Source: an uncultured Collinsella sp. (GTDB taxonomy: Bacteria > Actinomycetota > Coriobacteriia > Coriobacteriales > Coriobacteriaceae). From it: 64,000 bases of DNA. Every line of letters begins with the position of its first letter. The first letter of the stretch is position 1. The notes beneath the pieces were generated by a model that was not told the origin of the DNA, searched no databases, and saw only the letters and a list, made by a program, of their open reading frames with translations. The stretch spans positions 4,752-68,751 of the forward strand of contig UQHK01000013.1 of NCBI GenBank assembly GCA_900540855.1. The letters run 5' to 3'. Both the position numbers and the translations under genes were made by a program. Below, piece by piece: positions 35,949 through 43,722 of this stretch.

Positions 35949-36998
35949 CTACCCTTGCGTTTCGCCATTAGTCGCTTCGTTGATGGCGCGGTACTCGGCA
36001 CTTAGCTCGCGCGCCAGCTCTTCCTTGCTTGGAAGATACGGCAGGTATTTGGCGGCAAACACTTGGTCGTTGTCTTCGGGCAGCGTGTACTCGACGATCG
36101 AATCGCTTTTGTCCGCGCAGAGCACGATGCCTATGGGCGGATTGTCGCCTTCGTTCATGAGCTCACGCGTGTAGTAGTTCACATACATTTGCATCTGGCC
36201 CAGGTCCTGATGCGTAAGGTCATCGGTCTTAAGGTCGATGAGCACGAAGCAGCGCATCAGATAGTTGTAAAAAACAAGGTCAATATAGAAATGGCGTCCA
36301 TCAAAGGTGATGCGCTTTTGGCGCGCTTCGAAAGCGAAACCACGGCCAAGCTCCAGCAGGAACTTCTGAAGATGCGTGATGAGCGCCTGCTCTAGATCGC
36401 TTTCGCGAAACGCAGTATCGTCCGAGAAACCTAAAAACTCCAGTACATATGGGTCGCGGATGATATCCTCGGGGCGACGAGCCGGGGCGCTCTTTTGGAT
36501 TTCCTGGGTGACGGCCTCCTTGTCCTTGCTGGCAAGCAGGCGCTCGCGGAACATGGTGTTGATCTGGCGCTCGAGCTGACGCGTGCTCCAGCGAGAATCG
36601 GCACATTCGTTCATGTACCATGTTCGAGCATCAGGGTCGGTTATACGCGATAACCTGCGGTAATGTGTCCAATTCAATTCGGAACGCAGCGCGTTCCGGA
36701 TTGGGAACGCAAGATAAAACTGACGCATGTATCTTAAGCTTCTGGCGTTGAAGCCTCTGCCAAAATCCTTAGTCAATCTAGCGGCAAGTTCGTCGATCAG
36801 TGCATCGCCATACTTGGCGCGCTCCTCTCCGCCCTGCTCATCAACAATACTCTTGCCGATCTCCCAATATGCCTCAACCATCGCAAAGTTAACGGCGGTA
36901 TAGGCCTTGTCGCGAGCGGCGTTGAGAATCGAGGAAACCTGCTTGTAAAAAACTTCTGGCACGATTGCCGATTCTCCACGGTTTACCAGTTCACCCAT
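35949..36998 (-). CDS. YhcG/DUF1016-type PD-(D/E)XK nuclease-domain protein
   Basis: A 349-residue protein. The N-terminal DUF1016 part shows VEAYWEIGKSIVDEQ, FNARSLRYMRQFYLAFP and RSELNWTHYRRLSRI. The C-terminal nuclease-like domain has FIGDRHFYIDLVFYN-type sequence (here DGRHFYIDLVFYN) and FVLIDLKTDDL, the PD-(D/E)XK core. Such proteins are scattered among accessory regions and restriction loci; their substrate is unknown. Neighbours are a decayed ARH gene and small genes, so this is an accessory patch. Start ATG 36998 or GTG 37001. Confidence 0.85.
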   Translation of the reverse strand: MGELVNRGESAIVPEVFYKQVSSILNAARDKAYTAVNFAMVEAYWEIGKSIVDEQGGEERAKYGDALIDELAARLTKDFGRGFNARSLRYMRQFYLAFPIRNALRSELNWTHYRRLSRITDPDARTWYMNECADSRWSTRQLERQINTMFRERLLASKDKEAVTQEIQKSAPARRPEDIIRDPYVLEFLGFSDDTAFRESDLEQALITHLQKFLLELGRGFAFEARQKRITFDGRHFYIDLVFYNYLMRCFVLIDLKTDDLTHQDLGQMQMYVNYYTRELMNEGDNPPIGIVLCADKSDSIVEYTLPEDNDQVFAAKYLPYLPSKEELARELSAEYRAINEATNGETQG

Positions 36999-37205
36999 CA
37001 CTGTCGCCCCACTTTCCTCTTGTGGAATGCATCTTTATCGCATTTAGTTTAAGGCCTCGCGCGGACACGAATTGCTATGTTGTCTGGCACCTTCGCATGG
37101 GAGCCTTGCGGTGACTAAAATGTGGCATTAGAGACAGTTTTATCGAGCCCCACGGGAGTGACACGCATGGACAACAACACTTTGCTACTCCTTCATGACA
37201 AAAAT

Positions 37206-37234
37206 AGGGGCGCAGAACGGTATTCTGCGCCCCT
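37206..37234 (-). terminator. terminator of the PI-PLC-like gene
   Basis: AGGGGCGCAGAA (37206-37217) pairs perfectly with 37223-37234. Leftwards it runs into TATTTTTGT, giving a T tract for the leftward transcript. Confidence 0.88.
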
Positions 37235-37266
37235 GATTGAGCCGATGCGTCTGAAAGCCGGCTTGC

Positions 37267-39756
37267 CTATTCGCTAGCGCCTTCGCTGTCTTCGCGATCG
37301 TTGGCAAGCATTGCCGCGCCGGCGACCGTTGTCGCCACGGCGGCAGCGGCGAGCCCGGCGGCAATGCCAGAGCCGTCGCCCGTGCCGGCGAGCTTCTCGC
37401 CCGATCCCTTGCTCTTGTTGCCCTTGCCGTTCCTGTCGGCGCTGCCCGCGTTGGCATCGTTGCCGTTGCCGCCGCCGGTACCGTTGCCGGTGTCGCCCGC
37501 GTCGCCCGAAGTCGTCACAGTAAAGCTTGCGGCTCCGTCGGTGGCAAGCGTGTAGTTCTGCGCCGCGTCGCCCAAGAGACCGTTCACGCGCACCCAGTAC
37601 GTTCCTGCGGCAAATGTTTCGCCCTCGACCATTGCCGTGCCCGGAGCGCCGTCCGCGTCGTGCACAAACTCGAGCTGGGCCGTGCAGGCATCGGTTTCGA
37701 GCTTGCCCTCGAGTGATGCCGCAATCTTGGCGCGCACGTCTTCGCCGGCCTTAAGGCCTTCAAGTCCCTCAAAATGGGGCGTCAGCGCGCGCGGGTCGAT
37801 ATCGATGGGCACATGACCCCGCAGCTCCGTAACGGTCTCGTTGCCCAAGGCGTCGACATCCACATATTCGATGGCAAACGTATGGCCCGAAGTCGCTACG
37901 TTGAGTACGTTGCTGCTGTCGACGAGGCGGAAATGGCCCTCTCCAACGGTCTTGCCATCCTGGAGCGAGGCATCGCTCAGCGAGTCGCCGTACGTCATGC
38001 GCATGCGGTTCGGGAGGTAGTACGAAGCTGTCTGCTTGTGCTGTGTATCGTAATCGTAATTGCGCTGGTAGATGCTCCGGGCCAGCGCCGCATCAACAAA
38101 GTCGGATGCGATGATGCCAATGTGCTTGAGGTAATCTGACTTTGTATCCTCGATGCCGCTGGGATTGATGTACGGGCTCTTGTACAGATGCTCGTTGACT
38201 ACTCGCGCTGCGGTAAATGGGTTGCTTCCTTGCTTGTGATTCGTGCAGCTGGTGTAGTTGATAGACCAGCAGCGCTCCAGGACTTGCTCCTTGGCCCCGT
38301 TATCGTCCTCGACATCTACCTCGTTGCGGGTGAGCTTGGCCGTTTCCTGCAGGGCCATATCGACCCAGCTGATCTTGTCGGTTCCGGTGCATTCGTAATG
38401 GTCCTGGGCATATACCTTGGTGCAATAGGCTTTTTTGTCGCCTGTTTCCCCTGCGGCTTCAAAGCCTTGCGCGTTTTGGACGAGACACATAGAGGAGCTG
38501 CTGGGGTGTGCTGCGATATTGTTGTCCCATTCGGTTAGGTCGAGGCCCCACGTGTGGCCGCTTACGCTGTCGCCGGCGAGTCCAAATCGGCGCAGCAGGA
38601 CGATCTTTCCGCGCACCTCGTTCAGTGTGGGAACGCGGCTCGACGTATAGAACAGTTTGGGGTTGTCGTCCAAAACCTTGGCGAAAGCCGTCGTAAGGCT
38701 CTCGTCAGTAGCCTCGTTGTTGCCTCGGGATACAAGCATGATGAGCGCTTCTGACGGATTTTCGTTCAAAAACTTTTTGAAGTAGCCAACGACATCGGAG
38801 AGATGCATGAAGTGCCCGTCTTTTTTGAGCAGGTAGCAACTTCCATGGTCGATGCCGGGGTCGTTGCCTTTTCCGAGTCGGATATCAAAATAGCGAATGC
38901 CTTCGAGCAACTGCGTGGGGATGTAGTCCTGCTGGCACTTTGCTTGCGAGGATTGGGGTTCGGTGTCGTTGTCCACGCTGCAAGTTCCCGAATCGTGCGT
39001 GCCCGGGATGCTCAGCTCGTCGAGGTACTTGTTGCCTTCGACGTGGCTCATCCAACATGGTCCGTCGACGTAGCTGCTATACGTGGTCCAGTCGATGCTG
39101 CTAACTGTGGCATTGGTCTTGTCCATGCTGTAGCCGACAAGCTCGAGCTCCCACGGAATGGAATATTTCTTTTGGCAAATCTTGTTGTTGTCTTGGTCTT
39201 TGCCTTTCGATTCTATGGCAAGGTAGTTAATACCGTTTTTCGTGTATATGCGGTCTCGAATAATATAAGTTCCGTCGAACTGGCGGTCGAACGTATAGGC
39301 GCGGCTGTCCTTATGGTCGTACTCGCCACTCCATACGTGGATGACCTTTCCATCTTTGTCCGAGTCGCCATCGACCGACCAAATGCTGTAGCCCGTCTTC
39401 TTGTGCTCTTCGAAATTGAGCAGGGTGCGGATGGCATACCAGTTTGTGCCGTCCGCATCGGTCCCTACGTGCTCAAGGATGAGCTTGCTGGACGTGCCGT
39501 CATTAAACAGGTGGCAGACGTTGCCGATGACGTTGCCGTCTTCGTTGACGCTCGCGGTGCGAAAATAGCCCGCGGGGCGAAGGCGAATGACGAACTTGTC
39601 GAGGGTGGCCGCCGGTGTGGGCGTGTCTTCTGCAAATGCCGCGCGCATGGGAAGGCCCAATCCCGCGGTTTCGGGCAGGCTTGCAAGTGGCGACAACGCC
39701 GCGAGTCCAAGGCCCAGCGTAAACGCTCGGCGACTGATGGCATGATGTTCGGTCAT
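37267..39756 (-). CDS. Tat-exported PI-PLC X-domain surface protein
   Basis: An 829-residue exported protein. SRRAFTLGLGLAAL at residues 8-21 is a Tat signal. After a beta-rich segment of about 200 residues (ricin- or WG-like), the PI-PLC X domain starts near residue 245: SIPGTHDSGT with the first catalytic His, EGIRYFDIRLG, and HFMHLSDVVGYF with the second His region near 312. The bacterial enzymes cleave phosphatidylinositol or GPI anchors. The C-terminus has an adhesin-like beta domain, a Gly/Asn/Asp-rich spacer, LAGTGDGSG, and a hydrophobic stretch (LAAAAVATTVAGAAML) ending in acidic residues. This resembles a sortase signal with LAGTG replacing LPxTG, but lacks the usual basic tail. GGAGGAG precedes ATG 39756. 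Confidence 0.85.
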   Translation of the reverse strand: MTEHHAISRRAFTLGLGLAALSPLASLPETAGLGLPMRAAFAEDTPTPAATLDKFVIRLRPAGYFRTASVNEDGNVIGNVCHLFNDGTSSKLILEHVGTDADGTNWYAIRTLLNFEEHKKTGYSIWSVDGDSDKDGKVIHVWSGEYDHKDSRAYTFDRQFDGTYIIRDRIYTKNGINYLAIESKGKDQDNNKICQKKYSIPWELELVGYSMDKTNATVSSIDWTTYSSYVDGPCWMSHVEGNKYLDELSIPGTHDSGTCSVDNDTEPQSSQAKCQQDYIPTQLLEGIRYFDIRLGKGNDPGIDHGSCYLLKKDGHFMHLSDVVGYFKKFLNENPSEALIMLVSRGNNEATDESLTTAFAKVLDDNPKLFYTSSRVPTLNEVRGKIVLLRRFGLAGDSVSGHTWGLDLTEWDNNIAAHPSSSSMCLVQNAQGFEAAGETGDKKAYCTKVYAQDHYECTGTDKISWVDMALQETAKLTRNEVDVEDDNGAKEQVLERCWSINYTSCTNHKQGSNPFTAARVVNEHLYKSPYINPSGIEDTKSDYLKHIGIIASDFVDAALARSIYQRNYDYDTQHKQTASYYLPNRMRMTYGDSLSDASLQDGKTVGEGHFRLVDSSNVLNVATSGHTFAIEYVDVDALGNETVTELRGHVPIDIDPRALTPHFEGLEGLKAGEDVRAKIAASLEGKLETDACTAQLEFVHDADGAPGTAMVEGETFAAGTYWVRVNGLLGDAAQNYTLATDGAASFTVTTSGDAGDTGNGTGGGNGNDANAGSADRNGKGNKSKGSGEKLAGTGDGSGIAAGLAAAAVATTVAGAAMLANDREDSEGASE

Positions 39757-40061
39757 AACTCCTCCATTCGCAGGGTGCGGTTATGCGATAGTTTTGGTCA
39801 CTATACTGCCCAGATGTTTAAAGATGCTGGTTTAATTGTCTGCGCGGCGCAATAAATCGGTGGGCGGACGCGTTTGGGTGCTTGCCGTTTTCGTACCGTT
39901 GCCACATTTGGGGTGGTTCCGGCGTCCGGCATCCTCGCGTTCGTCAGGTGCCGGCATAAGAAAGGGAGGGTCGGTTTACCGGCCCTCCCTTAGTACGAAA
40001 CGCTGGGGCACCGTCGCTTGTTTGCACTGTGCCCGTGTTTCCCGCTGCGCTCGCCAGTCGT
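39757..40061. other. intergenic region between PI-PLC-like and lipoprotein genes
   Basis: Besides the PI-PLC ribosome-binding site near 39765 and the lipoprotein terminator at 39962-39991, no gene or repeat is evident. The leftward promoter of the PI-PLC gene must lie in 39770-39960. Confidence 0.5.
39962..39991 (-). terminator. terminator of the first lipoprotein gene
   Basis: AAGGGAGGG plus CGG pairs with CCG plus CCCTCCCTT; one G-U pair and a four-base loop. It lies 71 bases past the lipoprotein stop. Confidence 0.8.
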
Positions 40062-40655
40062 TTAGCGCTTGATCTCGATATCGTCGAGCTTGACGTCCAT
40101 GGCCTCGGTCTTGGCCTTGGCGATATCATCGGCAAATTCCAGGGACTTCATCATGGTCTCGACGGCGTCCTTGTGCTCCTCGACGTTGTCGATGCGCACA
40201 TACACGCTGCCACCGTCAACGTCGGTGAAGTACTCGGTCGTCACGCCGCCCGAGTGCGTAAAGTAGGCGCTGCGCCAGGTCTTGCCGTTGTACTTAACGG
40301 GATCGCTCTCGGTCCATCCGGAGTTGGCCTTCCACTTTGCCTCGTAGTCGAACAGCTCATCGGCGTTCTTGTCAGGATCGAAGACGGGGATGAAGCGGTC
40401 GCTGGCGTGCTCGCTCTCGGTGAACTTAAACTGGGCCCTGTCGGCAGTGTCGCCTGCGACGTCGGTGATCTCGACGCCCTCGGGGACCTCGACCTTAAAC
40501 CAAATGAAGTCGGTCCTCATATCCACGGCTGGTTTTTCTGCTCCGCCGCCACCACCACTGCCGGTAGCGTCGCCGCTGCCACCGCAGCCCACCAGAGCAA
40601 CTGCGGCAAAGAGACTGATGCAGAGGGTGAGAATCGCAAAGGCCTTCTTTTTCAT
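40062..40655 (-). CDS. lipoprotein, paralogue A
   Basis: A 197-residue secreted lipoprotein. The signal ends in lipobox LVGC with Cys24, followed by a Gly/Ser linker. The body shares TDFIWFKVE.PEGV, ADR.Q, DRFIPV, YNGKTW and TDV.GGSVYV with the next gene; the two are clear paralogues, perhaps 45-50 percent identical. No named domain is recognised. RBS AGGAGGA precedes ATG 40655. A 17-base motif also found before its paralogue lies 75 bases upstream. Confidence 0.8.
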   Translation of the reverse strand: MKKKAFAILTLCISLFAAVALVGCGGSGDATGSGGGGGAEKPAVDMRTDFIWFKVEVPEGVEITDVAGDTADRAQFKFTESEHASDRFIPVFDPDKNADELFDYEAKWKANSGWTESDPVKYNGKTWRSAYFTHSGGVTTEYFTDVDGGSVYVRIDNVEEHKDAVETMMKSLEFADDIAKAKTEAMDVKLDDIEIKR

Positions 40656-40729
40656 GGTCGTGTCCTCCTCGATCTGTAACCGCCCATGGATTACCTGCCT
40701 TTACTGTACGCGTGGACGGCTCGCTAGGG

Positions 40730-40746
40730 TGGGCCATGTGTCCCAT
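40730..40746. promoter_or_regulatory. shared 17-base motif before lipoprotein A
   Basis: TGGGCCATGTGTCCCAT occurs here, 75 bases upstream of the paralogue A start, and identically at 41701-41717 upstream of paralogue B. The motif is an imperfect dyad (GGG...CCC). Candidate operator or leftover of the duplication. Confidence 0.4.
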
Positions 40747-40798
40747 TCTGAGGGCCGGATTTGCGCCGACAAGTGGCAATATGCGCGGGTCCAAAAGA

Positions 40799-40828
40799 GG
40801 GGAGGGCCGATGCCTGTCGGCCCTCCCC
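40799..40828 (-). terminator. terminator of the second lipoprotein gene
   Basis: GGGGAGGGCCGA pairs perfectly with TCGGCCCTCCCC, 12 bp with a six-base loop; leftward it is followed by CTCTTTT. Confidence 0.85.
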
Positions 40829-40898
40829 GGGGTTGGGTGCCCGTTGCTTTAATGGGGCGCATGTGCGCAGGTGCGCGTAGGCGCGTGCGGGTGTCCCG

Positions 40899-41501
40899 TT
40901 ACTTGAGCTCGATGCTCGAAATCTCGACTTCGCGCGCCTCGGAAACTGCCTCTGCCATGTCATCGGGGAACTCGATGGAGTTGAGGAGCGTCTCGGCTTC
41001 TTTCTTGTGCTGGTCGAAGTTCGAGATGAGGACGTAGACGCTTCCCGGCTCAACGTCGGTAAAAAGCATGGTTGAGATGCCGCTGTTGTCCTCGTATGTT
41101 CCGACGAGCCACGTCCTGCCGTTATACTCGACGGACCCGCCATCCTTCCACTGGAACGTATCCCCCTTCTTTTCTGCCTGGTCGGCGTGGGATTCCTCGG
41201 CTGTCATCGCTTTTTTCCAAACGGGGATAAAGCGATCGGCCGAGGCGTTCTCGTTTTCGGGGAAGGTGAGCTGGACCCTGTCGGCATTCTTGCCGGCGGA
41301 GTCGCTTACGCCGACGCCCTCGGGCATCTCGACCTTAAACCAGATAAAGTCGGTCTTCTTGGCGACGGGGGCCTTTTCCTTGCCCTCGCTCTTGGATGCG
41401 CTGCTGCCCCCGCCCGATGCGTTCCCGCCGCAGCCGACAAGGGCAAATGCGGCAAAGAGGGCGATGCAAAGGGAAAGGATTGATAGGGTCTTTTTCTTCA
41501 T
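40899..41501 (-). CDS. lipoprotein, paralogue B
   Basis: A 200-residue lipoprotein with lipobox LVGC (Cys24) and a Ser/Gly/Lys linker. The body shows KKTDFIWFKVEMPEGV, DRFIPVW, EYNGRTWLVGTYED and a helix-rich C-terminus. It is the tandem paralogue of the gene at 40062, same strand, but with its own terminator between them, so the two are transcribed separately. ATG 41501 has AAGGAGGA; the open frame to 41717 is not part of the gene. Confidence 0.82.
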   Translation of the reverse strand: MKKKTLSILSLCIALFAAFALVGCGGNASGGGSSASKSEGKEKAPVAKKTDFIWFKVEMPEGVGVSDSAGKNADRVQLTFPENENASADRFIPVWKKAMTAEESHADQAEKKGDTFQWKDGGSVEYNGRTWLVGTYEDNSGISTMLFTDVEPGSVYVLISNFDQHKKEAETLLNSIEFPDDMAEAVSEAREVEISSIELK

Positions 41502-41878
41502 GGTGGCGTCCTCCTTGTCTGCCAGGGACATCGTGTGCCGCGGATCGCTGGGGCGGCGGTTGCGCGTGCACATGATGACTTTGTTTGCTGTGCGGTGATT
41601 CCTCCATTCGTCGTCCGGTGCCGTGATGAGCGTTGCCCCAACATGGGGCTCCTTACCTATATGTATGCCCCAGTTGCCGCTGCCCGGGAGTCTCGAAACG
41701 TGGGCCATGTGTCCCATGTTTGCGTTGGCATGGCCTATCGTTCGTCATAGAAATCCGCGATGGCCAGGTGCGCTGACGCCCATGTGCTTATGGGCTAGAC
41801 TTAGCACCATTACGTGTTCGATGCGGTTGGTCGGCGGTTGCCGCCTGACCGATGTATATGACTTGAAGGTGCGTGCGT
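41502..41878. other. divergent intergenic region, lipoprotein B and fchA
   Basis: It holds the lipoprotein ribosome-binding site, the 17-base motif at 41701-41717 and, for the rightward fchA operon, a TAGACT -10-like box near 41797. No gene is supported here. Confidence 0.5.
41701..41717. promoter_or_regulatory. shared 17-base motif before lipoprotein B
   Basis: Second exact copy of TGGGCCATGTGTCCCAT, 200 bases upstream of the paralogue B start; both copies have CTCG a few bases to the left. Confidence 0.4.
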
Positions 41879-42511
41879 ATGAGCCAAGAGATGATGGATA
41901 AAACCTGTCGAGAGTTTGCCGAGGCACTTGCCGCACGCGAGCCGGTTCCCGGCGGTGGCAGCGCGAGCGCCTTTGTGGGCGCGCTGGGCGCCTCGCTTTG
42001 TGGAATGGTCGCTCGTTATGGTGCGACCAATCCTGCGCTTGCCGATCGCGCGGATGACCTGACGCGCGCATTTGCCCAGGCAGATGAGTTGGCCCAGGAG
42101 CTTGTCGAGTTGGTTGCCGAGGACGTTCGTGCATATGGGCAGGTGTCCGCGGCGTACGGTATTCCGCGTGGCGATCCGGCTCGAGCGACCGCGATTCAGG
42201 ATGCGCTGCATGTGGCCGCTATGCCGCCGTATCGCATTATGGATGCCTGCGGGCGTGCACTGGCGCTGCTCGAGGACATGGCCGACAAAGGTTCGCGTCA
42301 GCTGCTGTCCGATGTGGCGTGCGGCGCCGTGTTCTGCCGTTCCGCTATGCAGGGCGCGAGCTTGACGCTCTTTGCGAACACCACGTCTATGAAGGATCGC
42401 GCTCGTGCTGAGGAGCTCGAGACGGCGTGTGATGAGTTGCTCGACATGTGGTTGCCGCGCGCCGATGCGCTGGCGCGCCGCGCCGCCGACGCCGCAAGGA
42501 AGAGGGGATAG
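41879..42511 (+). CDS. fchA: methenyl-THF cyclohydrolase, cyclodeaminase family
   Basis: A 210-residue helical protein of the FTCD_C/FchA family, which hydrolyses methenyl-THF to 10-formyl-THF (reversibly) or deaminates formimino-THF. The signature VPGGGSASAFVGALGASL is near residues 24-41, and AMPPYRIMDACGRAL follows. ATG 41879 follows GAAGGTG; GTG 41873 is possible. The folD start is 2 bases beyond its stop, so they form a tight operon. Function as cyclohydrolase is supported by the loss of key cyclohydrolase residues in the adjacent FolD. Confidence 0.88.
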   Translation: MSQEMMDKTCREFAEALAAREPVPGGGSASAFVGALGASLCGMVARYGATNPALADRADDLTRAFAQADELAQELVELVAEDVRAYGQVSAAYGIPRGDPARATAIQDALHVAAMPPYRIMDACGRALALLEDMADKGSRQLLSDVACGAVFCRSAMQGASLTLFANTTSMKDRARAEELETACDELLDMWLPRADALARRAADAARKRG

Positions 42512-42513
42512 CC

Positions 42514-43368
42514 ATGGCTGAACTGCTGAAGGGTGCCCCCGTTGCTCGCGCTTTGACTGAGGAACTTGCTGCTCGCTGCGTGGCTTTGCGCGAGCGCGGC
42601 GTTGTTCCGACGTTGGCTATCGTGCGTGTGGGTGAACGCGAGGACGACCTATCCTACGAGCGCGGTGCGTTCAAGCGCTGCGAAAAAGTGGGGATTGAGG
42701 CTCGTCGCGTTTTGCTTCCCGCTGATGTTTCGCAGGACGAGCTGTTGGCGGCTATTAAGGACATCAATGCCGACCCTGCTGTTCATGGCTGTCTGATGTT
42801 CCGCCCGCTGCCCGCCGGCCTTGACGAGAACGCCGTCGCCGCGGCACTCGATCCCGCCAAGGATGTTGACTCCATGACGCCGGCTTCGCTGCTCACCACG
42901 CTTTCGGGGCGCGGCGAGGGTTTTGCCCCCTGCACAGCCGAAGCCGTGCTTGCTCTGCTGGATCATTACGGCGTTGAGCTGGATGGAGCTAAGGTTGCTG
43001 TGGTCGGGCGCTCGCTGGTGATCGGGCGTCCCGTTGCCGCCATGCTTACGGCGCGCAATTCGACCGTGACGACGTGCCATACGCATACGCGCGACCTTGC
43101 TGCCGAGTGCCGTGCTGCCGACATTGTGGTTGCCGCCGTTGGACGCGCGCGTACGATTGGCGTGGATGCGGTTCGCGAGGGCCAGACGATCATCGATGTT
43201 GGCATTAATTGGGACGAGGCCGCTGGCAAGCTGGTGGGTGACGTCGATTCTGATGCTGCGGAGCCGGTCGTTAACGCCATCACGCCCGTGCCGGGCGGCG
43301 TGGGCGCTGTGACGACGGCGATCCTCGCCAAACACGTGATCGAGGCGGCCGAGCGCGCATCGAAATAG
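42514..43368 (+). CDS. folD: FolD-type methylene-THF dehydrogenase lacking cyclohydrolase residues
   Basis: A 284-residue enzyme oxidising 5,10-methylene-THF with NAD(P). The Rossmann part is clear (VAVVGRSLVIGRPVAAML, VNAITPVPGGVGAVTTA). In the N-terminal domain, the Y-x3-K motif needed for cyclohydrolase action reads YERGA, so the catalytic Lys is Ala52. The conserved Gln of LVQLPLP is Phe96 in LMFRPLP. D-V-D (117-119) is kept. The cyclohydrolase step is therefore probably left to FchA. ATG 42514 has AGAGGGG; the longer frame to 42448 overlaps fchA and is rejected. Confidence 0.93.
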   Translation: MAELLKGAPVARALTEELAARCVALRERGVVPTLAIVRVGEREDDLSYERGAFKRCEKVGIEARRVLLPADVSQDELLAAIKDINADPAVHGCLMFRPLPAGLDENAVAAALDPAKDVDSMTPASLLTTLSGRGEGFAPCTAEAVLALLDHYGVELDGAKVAVVGRSLVIGRPVAAMLTARNSTVTTCHTHTRDLAAECRAADIVVAAVGRARTIGVDAVREGQTIIDVGINWDEAAGKLVGDVDSDAAEPVVNAITPVPGGVGAVTTAILAKHVIEAAERASK

Positions 43369-43401
43369 GCGTTTTGGGCTGTTTGAGGGGTTAGCTCTAT
43401 A

Positions 43402-43640
43402 CCCCGTGGACAGAAAATGCCAAATATGAGTACTGTTGCCAAGATAGTCATATATATTTTAGGCCAAATAGGCTCTCTAACGATATTTATTATCGATAGA
43501 GAGCCTATTTTATTGGACCTATGAGGAATTACATCATCTAATTTTTGAACAAATGTAGACTTTCGACACCCATACGTAGCAAAATTGCTGTTACTAAATT
43601 GGTGACAGTACTCATATTTGGCATTTTTTGACCACAGGGG
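43402..43640. mobile_element. 239-bp MITE-like palindromic element
   Basis: About 41-bp terminal inverted repeats: 43402-43442 against 43599-43640, with an identical 23-base block and only four substitutions and one gap overall. The outer tips read CCCCGTGG and CCACAGGGG. The 156-base centre is AT-rich, unlike the genome, and contains a perfect 13-bp hairpin (43466-43478 with 43498-43510) with a second CGATA/TATCG stem in its loop. There is no coding frame. GGGGTT occurs just left of the element (43387-43392) and at its right edge (43637-43642), a possible target duplication. It lies between folD and the C69 peptidase gene. Confidence 0.75.
43466..43510. repeat. central hairpin of the MITE-like element
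   Basis: AAATAGGCTCTCT and AGAGAGCCTATTT are perfectly complementary; the 19-base loop contains CGATA tttat TATCG. It could terminate folD transcription. Confidence 0.8.
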
Positions 43641-43722
43641 TTGCCAGCGCCGTGGTTTCGCCCTTTCTGCGCCGAAGCGATACACTGTTATCGTTTGATT
43701 TCTTCGCTCAAGGAGGATGCGC

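Noticed and set aside
37167..37277. Small rightward frame starting MDNNTLLLLHDK
   Set aside because: It runs straight through the PI-PLC terminator hairpin and into the 3' end of that gene; chance frame despite a GGGAG upstream.
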